A DNA stretch of 60,621 nt, from assembly GCA_019637105.1 (NCBI GenBank), contig JAHBWF010000030.1:1-60621 (forward strand). Reading direction: 5' to 3'. Origin of the DNA: Labilithrix sp. Lineage in GTDB: Bacteria > Myxococcota_A > Polyangia > Polyangiales > Polyangiaceae. Numbering within the stretch: position 1 is the stretch's first letter; the number at the start of each line of letters is the position of its first letter. The notes under the pieces were generated by a model. That model saw nothing but the letters and a program-made list of their open reading frames with translations. It was not told the DNA's origin and did no database searches. Both the position numbers and the translations under genes were made by a program. This document shows positions 25,797 through 34,532 of the stretch, piece after piece.

Positions 25797-27023
25797 ATGC
25801 GTGTCCTCGTTGCAGACAAGCTTCACCCTCGCGCAGTCGAAGAGCTGCGCACCCTTCCCGTCGACGTGCTCTACGAGCCGGAGGTCACGAAGGAGACGCT
25901 CGAGTCGAAGATCCCCGGGGTCGGCATCCTGATCGTCCGGTCCAAGGAGGTCACGCGCAAGGCGATCGAGAGCGCGCGGCAGCTGAACCTCATCGTCCGC
26001 GCCGGCGCCGAGACGAGCACGATCGACGTCAAGGCCGCGAGCGAGCGCGGCATCTACGTCGCCAACTGCCCCGGCAAGAACTCGTCGGCGGTGGCCGAGC
26101 TCGTCTTCGGGTTGATGCTCGCCCTCGACCGCCGGATCCCGGACGCCGTCGCGTCGCTCCGCGCCGGCAAGTGGGAGCGCCTCGAGTTCGGCAAGGCCGA
26201 GGGCCTCCTCGGCAAGACGATCGGCATCGCCGGCCTCGGCGCGATCGGACGCGACGTCGCCGCCCGCGCGCGGGCGTTCGGGCTCCACCCCATCGCCTGG
26301 AGCAAGAACCTCACGCACGCGCGCGCGGCGGAGCTCGGCGTCGGCTTCTGCGGCTCGCTCGACGAGCTGGCCTCGCGGTCGGACATCCTCACGGTGCACC
26401 TCGCGCTGAACGACCGCACGCGGCAGTGCGTCAACCGCAAGATCTTCGATCTCATGCCGAAGCGCGCGATGTTCATCAACTGCGCGCGCCCCGACCTCGT
26501 CGACTACGAGGCGATGCAGGCGGCCATCGAGGACCGCGGCCTGCGCGTCGGCATCGACGTGATCCCGAACGAGCCCCGCGGGACGAAGGAGGTCTCCCCC
26601 GCCCTCTTCACGCTCACCACGCCCAGCGCGACGGGCGGCTTCCTCTACGCCACGCCGCACATCGCCGCGTCGACCGATCAGGCGCAGCTCGCCATCGCCT
26701 CCGAGACCGTCCGCGTGATCCGCTCGTTCTTGCTCGAGGGCACCGTGCCGAACGTGCAGAACGTGATGAACCTCTCGAACGCACGCTTCCAGATGGTCAT
26801 CCGCATGCTCGACAAGGTCGGCACGCTCGCGAACGTGCTCGCGGTCATCAAGCGGCACGGCATCAACGTCGAGGAGGTCACCAACACCGTCTTCGAAGGC
26901 GGCGGCGCGTCCTGCGCGAAGCTCCGCGTGGTCTCCCGCCCGAGCGAGGCGTGCTTCCACGAGATCCGGGCCTTCGAGGAGGTCCTGCACGTCGACATCG
27001 TCCCGTTGCCGAACCTGGCCTGA
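25797..27023 (+). CDS. serA: D-3-phosphoglycerate dehydrogenase-like 2-hydroxyacid dehydrogenase with ACT domain
   Basis: About 408 residues. NAD-binding fold GIAGLGAIGRDVAARARAFG; catalytic Arg and Glu are expected around 235-265 (DVIPNEP), and the catalytic His is in TPHIAAST. A C-terminal ACT domain (FQMVIRMLDKVGTLANVL) could bind serine as feedback regulator. Probable first step of serine biosynthesis; the substrate site INCARPDLVDYE differs from the common NAARG, so another hydroxyacid is possible. Starts at 25785 and 25797 are both open; 25797 gives a canonical MRVLVADKL beginning with AGGA 11 bases upstream. Confidence 0.82.
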   Translation: MRVLVADKLHPRAVEELRTLPVDVLYEPEVTKETLESKIPGVGILIVRSKEVTRKAIESARQLNLIVRAGAETSTIDVKAASERGIYVANCPGKNSSAVAELVFGLMLALDRRIPDAVASLRAGKWERLEFGKAEGLLGKTIGIAGLGAIGRDVAARARAFGLHPIAWSKNLTHARAAELGVGFCGSLDELASRSDILTVHLALNDRTRQCVNRKIFDLMPKRAMFINCARPDLVDYEAMQAAIEDRGLRVGIDVIPNEPRGTKEVSPALFTLTTPSATGGFLYATPHIAASTDQAQLAIASETVRVIRSFLLEGTVPNVQNVMNLSNARFQMVIRMLDKVGTLANVLAVIKRHGINVEEVTNTVFEGGGASCAKLRVVSRPSEACFHEIRAFEEVLHVDIVPLPNLA

Positions 27024-27025
27024 CG

Positions 27026-27631
27026 ATGACGCTGCGCGGGCGGGTCGTCGCGGCCGTCGCCGCGCTGTCGGCGCTGGCCGGCGCCGGGTGCTCCGAGAAG
27101 AGCGCCACGGCGACGCCCGACGCCGCCGCGGCGCTGCAGAGCCGCGTCGACGCCGGCGGTCCCGACGGCGGCGGAGCCGGCGCCTCCGAGGGCGGCGGCC
27201 TCGAGGACACGGCGATCCCGGCGTCGAGCGGGCAGGATCTCGACACGCGCATGCGGCACCTGCTGGAGGCCGTCGCCCAGGACAACCCGGACCTCGCGAG
27301 CGACGCGCTCTTCCCGCGCGACGCGTACATGCTCGTCCGGGACACGGCCGATCCCGCGAAGGCCTGGGAGAAGCGGGTGTCGACCCCGTTCCGCCGCTCC
27401 GTCGAGCGAACGCACAAGCGGATGAAGGGCGTGGAGCGCGCGCGGTTCGTGTCCTTCGAGCTCGGCCACTCGATCGTCCAGCTCACGCCGAAGAAGAAGG
27501 ACTTCAAGAAGCCGCTCTGGCGCGTGAAGCACTCGAAGCTGTCGTTCACGATCGACGGCAAGACGCGCCACCTCGACATCGCCGAGATGACCGCCTGGCG
27601 CGGCGCCTGGTACGTCACGCGCCTCCGCTGA
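27026..27631 (+). CDS. Putative lipoprotein, hypothetical
   Basis: 201 residues. Signal peptide with lipobox GAGC near residue 22, a Gly/Ala/Ser-rich linker to about 70, then a compact alpha/beta domain (LLEAVAQDNPDLASDALFPRD, ending in WRGAWYVTRLR). The family was not recognised. It begins two bases after the SerA-like stop, so it is cotranscribed, although the functional link is not obvious. Confidence 0.68.
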   Translation: MTLRGRVVAAVAALSALAGAGCSEKSATATPDAAAALQSRVDAGGPDGGGAGASEGGGLEDTAIPASSGQDLDTRMRHLLEAVAQDNPDLASDALFPRDAYMLVRDTADPAKAWEKRVSTPFRRSVERTHKRMKGVERARFVSFELGHSIVQLTPKKKDFKKPLWRVKHSKLSFTIDGKTRHLDIAEMTAWRGAWYVTRLR

Positions 27632-27639
27632 GCCGGGGC

Positions 27640-27664
27640 GCGCTCCGAACGCGCGGCGGAGCGC
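27640..27664. terminator. Hairpin between convergent genes
   Basis: Eight-base perfect stem (GCGCTCCG, 27640-27647, with 27657-27664) and a 9-base loop, nine bases after the lipoprotein stop and before the bestrophin 3' end. GC-rich, no U-tract. Confidence 0.35.
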
Positions 27665-27691
27665 CGGGAGGCCGGCGGGCGCGACGCCTCC

Positions 27692-28627
27692 TCAATTCAG
27701 GATCATGTCCGTGGACGCGACGGGCGGAGGGAGCTCGCGCTCACCGAGCATCGCGCGCAGGTCGATCTCGATCGTGCGGCAGAGGGCCGTCATCGGGACG
27801 TCGGCCGGCAGGTTCTCGAACGGGTTCTCGGTGAGGCGCCCGATGCGGTCCATCGTGTCGTAGAGCCAACCGATCAGCGTGGCGATGGGGACCACGGCCC
27901 AGATCGTCGTCGCCCCCTCGAGCACGTTGAGCAGCGAGAACGGGACGAGCACGATGTAGAGCCAGACCAGCATCGTCGCCGCGGCGGTGTAGTGCGGGAC
28001 GAGCGGCGTGTTCTTGATGCGCTCGCACGTGCCCTGGTGGTCGTACAGGAGCCGCAGGGAGGTGCGGAGATCGAAGTGCCGCGCCGTGCCGAGGATGAGC
28101 CCGCGCTCGACGAGGTCCTCGATGCTCCTCGACTGGACGCGCAGGAGATACGCCGGGACGTTCGGCTGCCGCCGGAGCTCGTCGAGCTCGTCCGCGGGGA
28201 CGAGCCGGCCGAGGAGGTGCCAGTCCGCCTCGCGCCGGAGCGTGCAGCGGAGCGCGTTCACCCACGCGAGGTGCCGAAGGACGAGCTCACGCTGGACGGC
28301 GGCGACGACGTCGGCGCCGACGCCCGAGCCGGCCGGCGCGCGGACGTGGTCGAGCACGCCCACGGCGAACGTTCGGCTCGTGTTGACGATCGCGCCCCAG
28401 GCCGTCCGGGCCTCCCAGAAGCGATCGTACGCCTGGTTGTTCTTGAAGCCGACGTAGAACGCGACGGCTGTGCCGAGAATGCTGATCGGGAGCGTCGTCG
28501 CCGCGAGGTGGAAATGGACGACGCTGTTCACCAGGACGACCCCGACGTTCAGCAAGACGATGGGCAAGAGGCGCGGGAGCGACCAGCGCGCGATCTGCGC
28601 GTATCGATGCGGGCTCGAGAGGAGCAT
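27692..28627 (-). CDS. Bestrophin-family anion channel-like membrane protein
   Basis: 311 residues from the ATG at 28627. Signatures: FYVGFKNNQAYDRFWEART (N-terminal bestrophin motif) and IGRLTENPFENLPADVP near the C-terminus. Hydrophobic segments fit the pentameric bestrophin fold. Bacterial members conduct anions or cations across the inner membrane; the ion is not predictable here. A TTG at 28678 would add 17 residues, but family alignment starts near the chosen ATG. No SD is visible for either start. Confidence 0.85.
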   Translation of the reverse strand: MLLSSPHRYAQIARWSLPRLLPIVLLNVGVVLVNSVVHFHLAATTLPISILGTAVAFYVGFKNNQAYDRFWEARTAWGAIVNTSRTFAVGVLDHVRAPAGSGVGADVVAAVQRELVLRHLAWVNALRCTLRREADWHLLGRLVPADELDELRRQPNVPAYLLRVQSRSIEDLVERGLILGTARHFDLRTSLRLLYDHQGTCERIKNTPLVPHYTAAATMLVWLYIVLVPFSLLNVLEGATTIWAVVPIATLIGWLYDTMDRIGRLTENPFENLPADVPMTALCRTIEIDLRAMLGERELPPPVASTDMILN

Positions 28628-28887
28628 GGCGAAGGGCCACAGGCCGAGCCGAGCTCGGGGCTGCGGCGTGAGGAGCAAACGTCACACCGCCGAACCCCTC
28701 CATGTCGCGGAGCTCCGCGGGAGGGGCGCGGCGGAGCTCGCGTCCACGGACGAGCGAGGCCCGGGCGGCGCCGCCGGCGGGCTCCGCCGCGCGCTCGATC
28801 CGCGCAGGGCGGACGGGTAGCGACGCGCCGCCGGTGAACCTAACTTCGGCTCGGGAGCCGCGTTTCCCTTCACGCTCCGGAGGAGTC

Positions 28888-29271
28888 ATGTCGATCCACC
28901 TGAACCACACCATCGTCGCGGCGCACGACAAGCAGCGGTCCGCGAGCTTCCTCGCCGAGATGCTCGGCTTACCGACGCCGTCGCCGTTCGGCCCGTTCGT
29001 CGCGGTGAAGGCGGACAACGACGTCACGCTCGACTTCATGGAGTCGGCGGAGGAGATCCGGCCGGCGCACTACGCGTTCCTCCTGAGCGAGGAGGAGTTC
29101 GACGCCGTCTTCGCGCGGCTCCGCGCGCGGGGCCTCGACTACTGGGCGGATCCTCACCACCACGAGCCGGGGCGGATCAACACGCGCGACGGTGGGCGTG
29201 GCCTCTACTTCGAGGACCCGAACGGTCACAACCTCGAGATCCTCACGCGCCCGTACGGCAGCGGGCATTGA
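28888..29271 (+). CDS. VOC-family (glyoxalase/bleomycin-resistance fold) protein
   Basis: 127 residues, one vicinal-oxygen-chelate unit. The first metal-ligand His is in LNHTIVAAHD and the second half contains YFEDPNGHNLEILT with the usual His and Glu. An SD GGAGGAG lies immediately upstream of the ATG. Members include dioxygenases, lyases and resistance proteins; the substrate is not predictable. Confidence 0.82.
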   Translation: MSIHLNHTIVAAHDKQRSASFLAEMLGLPTPSPFGPFVAVKADNDVTLDFMESAEEIRPAHYAFLLSEEEFDAVFARLRARGLDYWADPHHHEPGRINTRDGGRGLYFEDPNGHNLEILTRPYGSGH

Positions 29272-29298
29272 CCCCGGCGCGCCGAGCGTGACGTCGCC

Positions 29299-29319
29299 GG
29301 CGAGCCGACGCGGCTCGCC
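29299..29319. terminator. Bidirectional hairpin between VOC and ImmA/IrrE genes
   Basis: Perfect 8-bp stem GGCGAGCC / GGCTCGCC with a 5-base loop, located between two convergent stop codons. A second 7-bp inverted pair (GCCGAGC / GCTCGGC) follows within 60 bp. No U-tract on either strand. Confidence 0.4.
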
Positions 29320-29376
29320 AGCGTCTCGACGGCGTCCGCCGAGCACGAGCCGCTCCGCCGCGACGGCTCGGCGCCT

Positions 29377-29955
29377 TCATCGACCGAGGCCGACGAACCG
29401 TCGGGCTCGGATGCGCGCCCCGGTCATCCGCATGCGCCACGTCGCGAGGGCTCGACTCACGCCGAAGGTCGCGGCGACCTCCGCGTCGGTGCGCCCGGCG
29501 CGCGCGGCGGCGTGGGCGGCGGCGTTGGGGATGAGCAGACATCCGGCCAGCCAGTCGGCCTCCCTCTCCTGAACCCCGTTCCACGAGCGCCCGCCGCCTG
29601 CGTTCCGCGGGGTCTCCGACTCGTGGTCGAGCACGATGTGACTGAGCTCGTGGCAGAGGCTGTTCATCTGCCGGGTCCTCGCGTGAGCGGGGTTCGTGAT
29701 GATCAGGCGATTGAAGCGACCCACGTAGATCGTCGCGGCCGAGAAGGCGCTCCGTCCGTGGCCCAGGAAATGGCCGACGTCGTCGCCGGCGACGTCCGCG
29801 AGGTCGCGGAGGGTCCGGATCGGCACGCACAGGTGCTCCGCGAGGGCACGGGGATCCAGCCGGCCGCCGGCTCCGAGCTTCAGCTCGGCGCGCAGCTCGA
29901 GGGCGATGCGCTCGGCCTCGGCTTTGAAGCCGCGTCGGAGGTCCTTCCTCGCCAC
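29377..29955 (-). CDS. ImmA/IrrE-family metallo-endopeptidase
   Basis: 192 residues, GTG start. Zinc motif NSLCHELSHIVLDH (HExxH) followed by the third-ligand region EREADWLAGCLLIP, the gluzincin arrangement of ImmA/IrrE. These proteases commonly cleave a partner XRE repressor; the XRE gene ends 10 bp upstream and both are on the same strand. The C-terminal ATFGVSRALATWRMRMTG looks like a helix-turn-helix-like segment that often follows the protease core in this family. Confidence 0.85.
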   Translation of the reverse strand: MARKDLRRGFKAEAERIALELRAELKLGAGGRLDPRALAEHLCVPIRTLRDLADVAGDDVGHFLGHGRSAFSAATIYVGRFNRLIITNPAHARTRQMNSLCHELSHIVLDHESETPRNAGGGRSWNGVQEREADWLAGCLLIPNAAAHAAARAGRTDAEVAATFGVSRALATWRMRMTGARIRARRFVGLGR

Positions 29956-29965
29956 GCCCCACCCC

Positions 29966-30337
29966 TCACGAGTCCTTGAGATCCTTCACCTGTTTGTAGG
30001 CGGCCTCGATGATGCCCTCGAGCGCCTTCGCGCTCTTCGGATCGAGCTCCTTCGACGCGCGCAGATGGCGCGACACGACGACGAGGAGCTCCTCCGGCTT
30101 CTTCGACGCGCGCCCCTTGGGCCGGGAGATGAAGTCATCGGCCGACACGCCGAGCCAGCGCACCATCTTGCCGAACCCCTCGACGTCGGGGCTCGCCCCC
30201 TGCGCCATTCTCGTGAGCGTCGAGGCGCTCACCCCGACCGCGGTCGCGACGTCTCTCCACGAGAGGCCCTCCGCTCGGCGCTTGATGTCGAGCGCCTCGT
30301 AGAGGCCCTCCACGTCGACCACGCGCTGCCCGCCCAT
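29966..30337 (-). CDS. XRE-family helix-turn-helix regulator
   Basis: 123 residues. The HTH core is RRAEGLSWRDVATAVGVSAS then LTRMAQG at about 18-45; the rest is helical and basic. It is cotranscribed with the downstream ImmA/IrrE protease and is probably the target of cleavage. Its own promoter (30346-30373) overlaps an inverted repeat, suggesting autorepression. Because the start codon lies about two bases after the predicted transcription start, the mRNA may be leaderless. Confidence 0.85.
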   Translation of the reverse strand: MGGQRVVDVEGLYEALDIKRRAEGLSWRDVATAVGVSASTLTRMAQGASPDVEGFGKMVRWLGVSADDFISRPKGRASKKPEELLVVVSRHLRASKELDPKSAKALEGIIEAAYKQVKDLKDS

Positions 30338-30345
30338 GACGCGTG

Positions 30346-30373
30346 ATGTTACCCCGATCGCTCGAGATGGCAA
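30346..30373 (-). promoter_or_regulatory. Sigma-70-like promoter of the XRE/ImmA operon
   Basis: On the minus strand, TTGCCA (30373-30368) as -35, 16-bp spacer, TAACAT (30351-30346) as -10. The predicted start site near 30339 is about two bases before the ATG at 30337, implying a leaderless message. The match is good (5/6 and 4/6) but the promoter is unverified. Confidence 0.5.
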
Positions 30374-30400
30374 CGTCGTTCGAGGATCGAAACGATGCCA
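30368..30400. promoter_or_regulatory. Operator-like inverted repeat overlapping the XRE -35 element
   Basis: Imperfect dyad TGGCA...TTCGA / TCGAA...TGCCA spanning 33 bp. It covers the -35 hexamer, where a bound XRE dimer would block RNA polymerase; likely the autoregulatory site. Confidence 0.45.
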
Positions 30401-30656
30401 ACGTCGGTCTTCGTTGCGTTTTGCGAATGGTTTGGCGGGTCCGGCGACGCGGAGGAGGTGCGCGGATCGGAGCGGTGCGCGGATCGGAGGCGGCCGGCGC
30501 GGCGCGCCCTCGTCGCGGGCGGTCCCGCGCCGCGGGGGGGGGCGTTTCTTCGAACGCCTCCCACAAAGTGAAGATGCGGCGCCCGGCACCTCCCCTCGGT
30601 GTCAGGTCGCCGCTTCTTTCGGCCGAAGACGACTCGGTCGTCGGGCTACGGGGCGC

Positions 30657-30845
30657 TCAGTAGTCCTCTTCCACGATCGGCTGCGGGCCGGGGACGATGT
30701 GCGCGATGTCCGGATCGACGCCGGCCTCTGCGGGCGGCCGCTCGCCCTTCTCCTTCGCGCGCTCCTGCCGCTTCGCGGCCTTCTCACGCTGCTTCTCCTG
30801 GCGCTGCCGCTCCTTGAGACGCTTGTTCATGCTCGGGTTTGCCAT
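30657..30845 (-). CDS. Small basic conserved hypothetical protein
   Basis: 62 residues. The first half is extremely Lys/Arg/Gln/Glu-rich (MNKRLKERQRQEKQREKAAK), probably a single charged helix; the second half ends in an acidic EEDY. No family name is known to me. It lies 75 bp downstream of the DEAD-box helicase on the same strand, so it may be expressed with it and could be an RNA- or ribosome-associated peptide (inference). Confidence 0.65.
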   Translation of the reverse strand: MANPSMNKRLKERQRQEKQREKAAKRQERAKEKGERPPAEAGVDPDIAHIVPGPQPIVEEDY

Positions 30846-30920
30846 GCGCTTCTCTCCTCCTCAAGAAGGCGCGACGTCGTGACTCGCGCCGCGCGGATCG
30901 TCTCGTCTCTGCCGCGATCG

Positions 30921-32339
30921 CTAAATGCGGGCGCCTCGATAGCGCCGGGACCGATGACGCCGTATCGAGTCGCCGGGCATCACCGGCGTCGCGGGCGGCG
31001 TGCCGGGGCGAGGCGCCGCCGCCCCCGGCGTGGTCGAAGGCCCCGTCGGACGGGCCGCCTGCGCGCGGTCGGGTTGCCCGTTCGCGCGACCGTCGCCGTG
31101 GCGCTCGGCCGAGCCGTTCCCGCGGCCGCCGCCGTCCGCCGCGCGCGCGCCCTCCGCCGGCTCGGTCGGCCGAGCGGCGACGGTCCCCGCGACCGGGATG
31201 GGCTTCTTCACGAAGCGCTCGATGTCGCGCAGGAGCGGACGCTCCTCCGCGTCGCAGAACGCGATCGCGCGGCCGCTCGCGCCCGCGCGCCCCGTGCGGC
31301 CGATGCGATGCACGTAGCTCTCGGGGACGTTGGGGAGATCGAAGTTGAAGACGTGCGAGACGCCGTCGACGTCGATCCCTCGCGCCGCGAGATCGGTCGC
31401 GACGAGCACCGGGAGGCTCCCGGCGCGGAAGCCCTCGAGCGCGCGCTCGCGCGCGCCCTGGGACTTGTTCCCGTGGATCGCCTCGGCGCGGATGCCGCCG
31501 CGCGAGAGCTGCTCGGCGAGCCTGTTGGCGCCGTGCTTCGTGCGCGTGAAGACGATCGACCGGCCCGCGCCCTCTTCGCGGATGAGCCGCTCGAGGAGGT
31601 GCCGCTTCTCGGTCTTGGCGACGAAGTAGACGCACTGATCGACGCGCTCGGCGGTCGTGACCTCGGGCGCGATGTCGACGCGAACCGGATCGCAGAGGAC
31701 GCTCGAGACCAGGCGCGCGATCTCCGCCGGGATGGTCGCCGAGAAGAGCAGCGTCTGGCGCTCCTTGGGCACCGCGGCGACGATGCGACGTACGTCGTGG
31801 ATGAAGCCCATGTCGAGCATGCGGTCCGCCTCGTCGAGGACGAGGATCTGCACGCCGTCGAGGCGGACGATGCCCTGCTCCATCAGATCGAGCAGGCGGC
31901 CCGGGGTCGCCACGAGGATGTCGGGCCGCCGGCGGACCGCCTCTTCCTGGGCGCGCTGCCCGACGCCGCCGTAGATGACGGCGTGGCGGAGGCCGACGTG
32001 ACGGCCGTAGGCGGTGACGCGCTCGTCGATCTGCGCGGCGAGCTCGCGCGTCGGAGCGACGACGAGCGCGCGCACCTTGCCGGTGTGCGGCGAGCGCGCG
32101 AGGCGCTGGAGGACGGGGAGGACGAACGCCGCCGTCTTGCCGGTCCCGGTCTGAGCGCAGCCGAGGAGATCGCGTCCGTCGAGGACGGGCGCGATGGCGC
32201 GCTCCTGGATCGGCGTCGGGCGGACGTAGCCCTCTTGGGCCACGGCGCGGACGAGCTCGTGCGTGAGCCCGAGCGCCGCGAAGGTATCGTGTGAAATCGT
32301 GGCTCCGGCGGAGGCCGGAGCGCTTTGAAGCTGAGTCAC
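30921..32339 (-). CDS. DEAD-box ATP-dependent RNA helicase, RhlE-like
   Basis: 472 residues. All helicase motifs are present: the Q motif around [12 protein letters not shown], motif I AQTGTGKT, motif II DEAD in [16 protein letters not shown], and motif [12 protein letters not shown]. The C-terminal 110 residues are Gly/Ala/Pro-rich with Arg clusters and end in RRYRGARI, typical RNA-binding tails. The GTG at 32339 is chosen because the longer open frame upstream is Arg-rich and unlike the family. It follows rbfA on the same strand after 435 bp. Confidence 0.9.
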   Translation of the reverse strand: MTQLQSAPASAGATISHDTFAALGLTHELVRAVAQEGYVRPTPIQERAIAPVLDGRDLLGCAQTGTGKTAAFVLPVLQRLARSPHTGKVRALVVAPTRELAAQIDERVTAYGRHVGLRHAVIYGGVGQRAQEEAVRRRPDILVATPGRLLDLMEQGIVRLDGVQILVLDEADRMLDMGFIHDVRRIVAAVPKERQTLLFSATIPAEIARLVSSVLCDPVRVDIAPEVTTAERVDQCVYFVAKTEKRHLLERLIREEGAGRSIVFTRTKHGANRLAEQLSRGGIRAEAIHGNKSQGARERALEGFRAGSLPVLVATDLAARGIDVDGVSHVFNFDLPNVPESYVHRIGRTGRAGASGRAIAFCDAEERPLLRDIERFVKKPIPVAGTVAARPTEPAEGARAADGGGRGNGSAERHGDGRANGQPDRAQAARPTGPSTTPGAAAPRPGTPPATPVMPGDSIRRHRSRRYRGARI

Positions 32340-32774
32340 TTGTCTCTGAGTCTCCCGCGGCCCGGCCGGCACTCGTTCGCGAGTGCGGGTCCTGCCTGCT
32401 CTTCCCGTCGAGCCGCGTCGTGCGGGAGAGCGCGGCGCGTGTCGGCGTCGCCGACCGCACCACCGCGAGGCGCCGAGGAGTTCCGCGGCCCTCGCCACGC
32501 CTTTCCCGGACGCGTTTCATTCGCGAGAGAAGTTCGTGAGCGACGGAGATGTAACCCACGGGCGCGCCGGGCGCAAGCCGAGCCGTGATCCGATGCGCAG
32601 TGTCTCCGCACGTTCATGCGCGCCGTCGCAGCGGCGCTTCGCGGCGGCCGTCGCGACGGCGCGGCACGACGCGCGCGTGGTCACGCGCCGCCCGCGACGC
32701 GCGCGTGGTCACGGGGCGCCCGCCGGGCGGGCCGCAGGCGGGCCGCCGCCCTCCGAGATCGCGCGGGCCCGCGA
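32340..32774. other. Intergenic region between rbfA and the helicase gene
   Basis: 435 bp without a supported gene. It contains an exact 18-bp direct repeat (GACGCGCGCGTGGTCACG at 32669-32686 and 32697-32714, 28-bp period) and a GGGCGGGCC-rich stretch just after the rbfA stop that could form a strong terminator hairpin. The helicase promoter should lie on the left part. Confidence 0.4.
32669..32714. repeat. 18-bp direct repeat, 28-bp period
   Basis: Two exact copies of GACGCGCGCGTGGTCACG at 32669-32686 and 32697-32714 in the gap after rbfA. Confidence 0.7.
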
Positions 32775-33221
32775 TCACCCGCCGTCGCCGCGGCTCGACT
32801 CGCGCTTCACTTCGTCGAGGAGCTGCTCGATGCGATCGCGCGCGTCCTGCCCCTCGTCGTAGACGAACCGAAGCTCGGGGGCGACGCGGAGCGCGAGGCG
32901 GGCCGTCACCGCCTTACGCAGGCGCCCGCTCGCGCGCTCGAGCGCCTTCTCCGCCTCCTTGCGGCGCGCCTCGAGCTCGGCCCCCTCGGAGGTCGTCGCG
33001 ATGCGGAAGAACACCTTCGCGAGCCGGAGGTCGTTGCTGATCCACGCGCTCCCGATCACCAGGCCCTCGAGCCGCGGATCGGCGAGATCGAGCGCGACGA
33101 GGCGCGCCACCTCCTGCCGGAGCTGCGCGGCCACGCGGACCGAGCGGCTCGCCTCGTTCTTTCCGGCGGCGGAGACGCCCGCGAGCGGCCTCCGCGCGGG
33201 CTTGTTCGGTTCACGCTTCAT
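32775..33221 (-). CDS. rbfA: Ribosome-binding factor A
   Basis: 148 residues. Single KH-like domain that binds the 30S subunit during 16S rRNA 5'-end maturation and cold adaptation. Recognisable by SRSVRVAAQLRQEVARLV near 26, DPRLEGLVIGSAWIS and a C-terminal LRFVYDEGQDARDRIEQLL. Its start overlaps the end of the DUF503 gene by 11 nt. Last gene of the translation operon. Confidence 0.93.
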   Translation of the reverse strand: MKREPNKPARRPLAGVSAAGKNEASRSVRVAAQLRQEVARLVALDLADPRLEGLVIGSAWISNDLRLAKVFFRIATTSEGAELEARRKEAEKALERASGRLRKAVTARLALRVAPELRFVYDEGQDARDRIEQLLDEVKRESSRGDGG

Positions 33222-33531
33222 CGTCGTCTCCGTATAGCTCGTCTCCGACGCCGATGATCTCCGTCGCGCGATCGGTCAGGACGGCGTCCTCCTGGAGCTC
33301 TGCCGCGCGCGCCACCTGCTCGAGCACCGAGTCACAGACGCTCGCCTTGCTCGAGACCACCGCGACGCCGAAGACGGCCTTCTGGTGGAGGTCCTGCGCG
33401 TCGACCTCCGCGATCGAGACTTCGAAGCGCGCGCGGATCCGATCGCGAAACTTCCTCACGACGCCGCGCTTCTCCTTCAGCGACCGGGCGTGCGGGATGT
33501 GGAACACGAGCCTGAGGACACCGACGACCAT
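33211..33531 (-). CDS. ylxP: DUF503 / YlxP-family protein
   Basis: 106 residues. DUF503 signature: HIPHARSLKEKRGVVRKFRD near the N-terminus and AEVDAQDLHQKAVFGVAVVS in the middle. YlxP proteins are regularly found between infB and rbfA and have been linked to ribosome assembly. Overlaps rbfA by 11 nt, so translation is coupled. Confidence 0.9.
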   Translation of the reverse strand: MVVGVLRLVFHIPHARSLKEKRGVVRKFRDRIRARFEVSIAEVDAQDLHQKAVFGVAVVSSKASVCDSVLEQVARAAELQEDAVLTDRATEIIGVGDELYGDDDEA

Positions 33532-33567
33532 GGGGAACGTTGGCGCCGGAGACGTCCGGCGCGCCGC

Positions 33568-34414
33568 TCAGGGTAGCCGAACGCCGACCGCGACGAGCAC
33601 GTCGATGCCGGTGAGGCTCCAGGTGTCGACGCTGCCTCGATCGTACGTGCGGCTGCCGTCGCCCGACTCGAGCTTGTACTCGTACTCGCCGGCCGCGTAG
33701 CGGATGCGCGCCTCGCCGCCGATGAAGACCGGGTCCGCGACGAAGAAGTTGATCCCTCCGCCGAAGTTCACGCCGATCGACGTGTCCTTGCCGACGTAGC
33801 GCGCGGCGCCGTCGTCGACCGAGACCTCGGAGCGCGCGAACACCGGACCGAGGCCGACGAACGGATAGATGTCGAGGTTCTTCGCGCTCTTGACGCCGAT
33901 GTGGTAGCTCGCGCGCGCCTGCGGCCAGATCTGGCGGTGACTGAAGTCGAGGGGCGTGACCGCGCTGAAGAACCAGCAGACGCTCCCGCAGAAGTCGTAC
34001 TCGAAGCCGGCGCCGACGGCGATCGTACCGGGCCCCGCGGGGACGAGGCCGAGGTCGGCGCTCGCGCCGAGGCCGACGTACGCGAGCAGGACGTCCGCGT
34101 TGATCGTCCCGCGCAGGTCGAGGCGCATCGGCTTGAGCTCGCCCGTCGGCCTCTCGTCGGCGGGCGGCGGCGCCGGGGCCGGGGCCGGCGGAGCCTCCGA
34201 CGACGCGACGGGGGCCGGCAGCGGCGGCGGGGCTCGACGGCGCCGGGTGCCGCCGAAGCGCCGGCCGGCGGCAACGGAGGCGGCGGCTCGCCTCCGTGGG
34301 CTCCTGGGCGCCCGCGCTCCCGGCGAGTAGCGCGACCACGAAGAACGCCGCGACCGCGACGCGCGCGGCGCGGCGCTCGCGTCTGCTCGCCCTCTGACCC
34401 TCGCCGATGAGCAT
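33568..34414 (-). CDS. Outer-membrane beta-barrel protein (opacity/OmpW-like), frame disrupted in the Pro-rich linker
   Basis: The ATG at 34414 begins a clear signal peptide (VAVAAFFVVALLAGSAGAQE). The beta-barrel part (from RLDLRGTINADVLLAYVGLG to the stop at 33568, ending GIDVLVAVGVRLP) is in another frame. Between about 34200 and 34290 the three frames each carry part of a Pro/Ala/Ser linker (PPPLPAPVASSEAPPAPAP in the final frame), so one inserted base or two deleted bases are needed. The barrel is intact, which favours sequence error over decay. About 280 residues if repaired. The gene is inserted between infB and ylxP, unusual for this operon. Function in the envelope unknown. Confidence 0.65.
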
Positions 34415-34532
34415 AAGCCCGAGTAACGCGCCGGCTCGGGCGAGGGCAAGATTCCGGCGCCGCCCGCCGCCCTTTTCGGCGGACGAGCGCGCGCTGCCGG
34501 TCCCGGCGACGGCCCACGACGAGGCGAGAGCC

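Larger units (their letters stand above)
30338..30656. other. Intergenic region upstream of the XRE gene
   Basis: 319 bp without a gene. The right-hand side as transcribed holds the XRE promoter and operator-like repeat. The remainder contains a run of eight or more G near 30532-30541 and no ORF with family features; it also separates the XRE operon from the 3' end of the small 62-residue gene. Confidence 0.4.

Noticed and set aside
29377-30337. Prophage remnant around the XRE/ImmA pair
   Set aside because: No integrase, structural or lysis genes and no attachment-like repeats were seen in the flanks.
30349-30663. Short plus-strand frames over the XRE promoter region
   Set aside because: They overlap the promoter/operator and the G-run and have no recognisable features.
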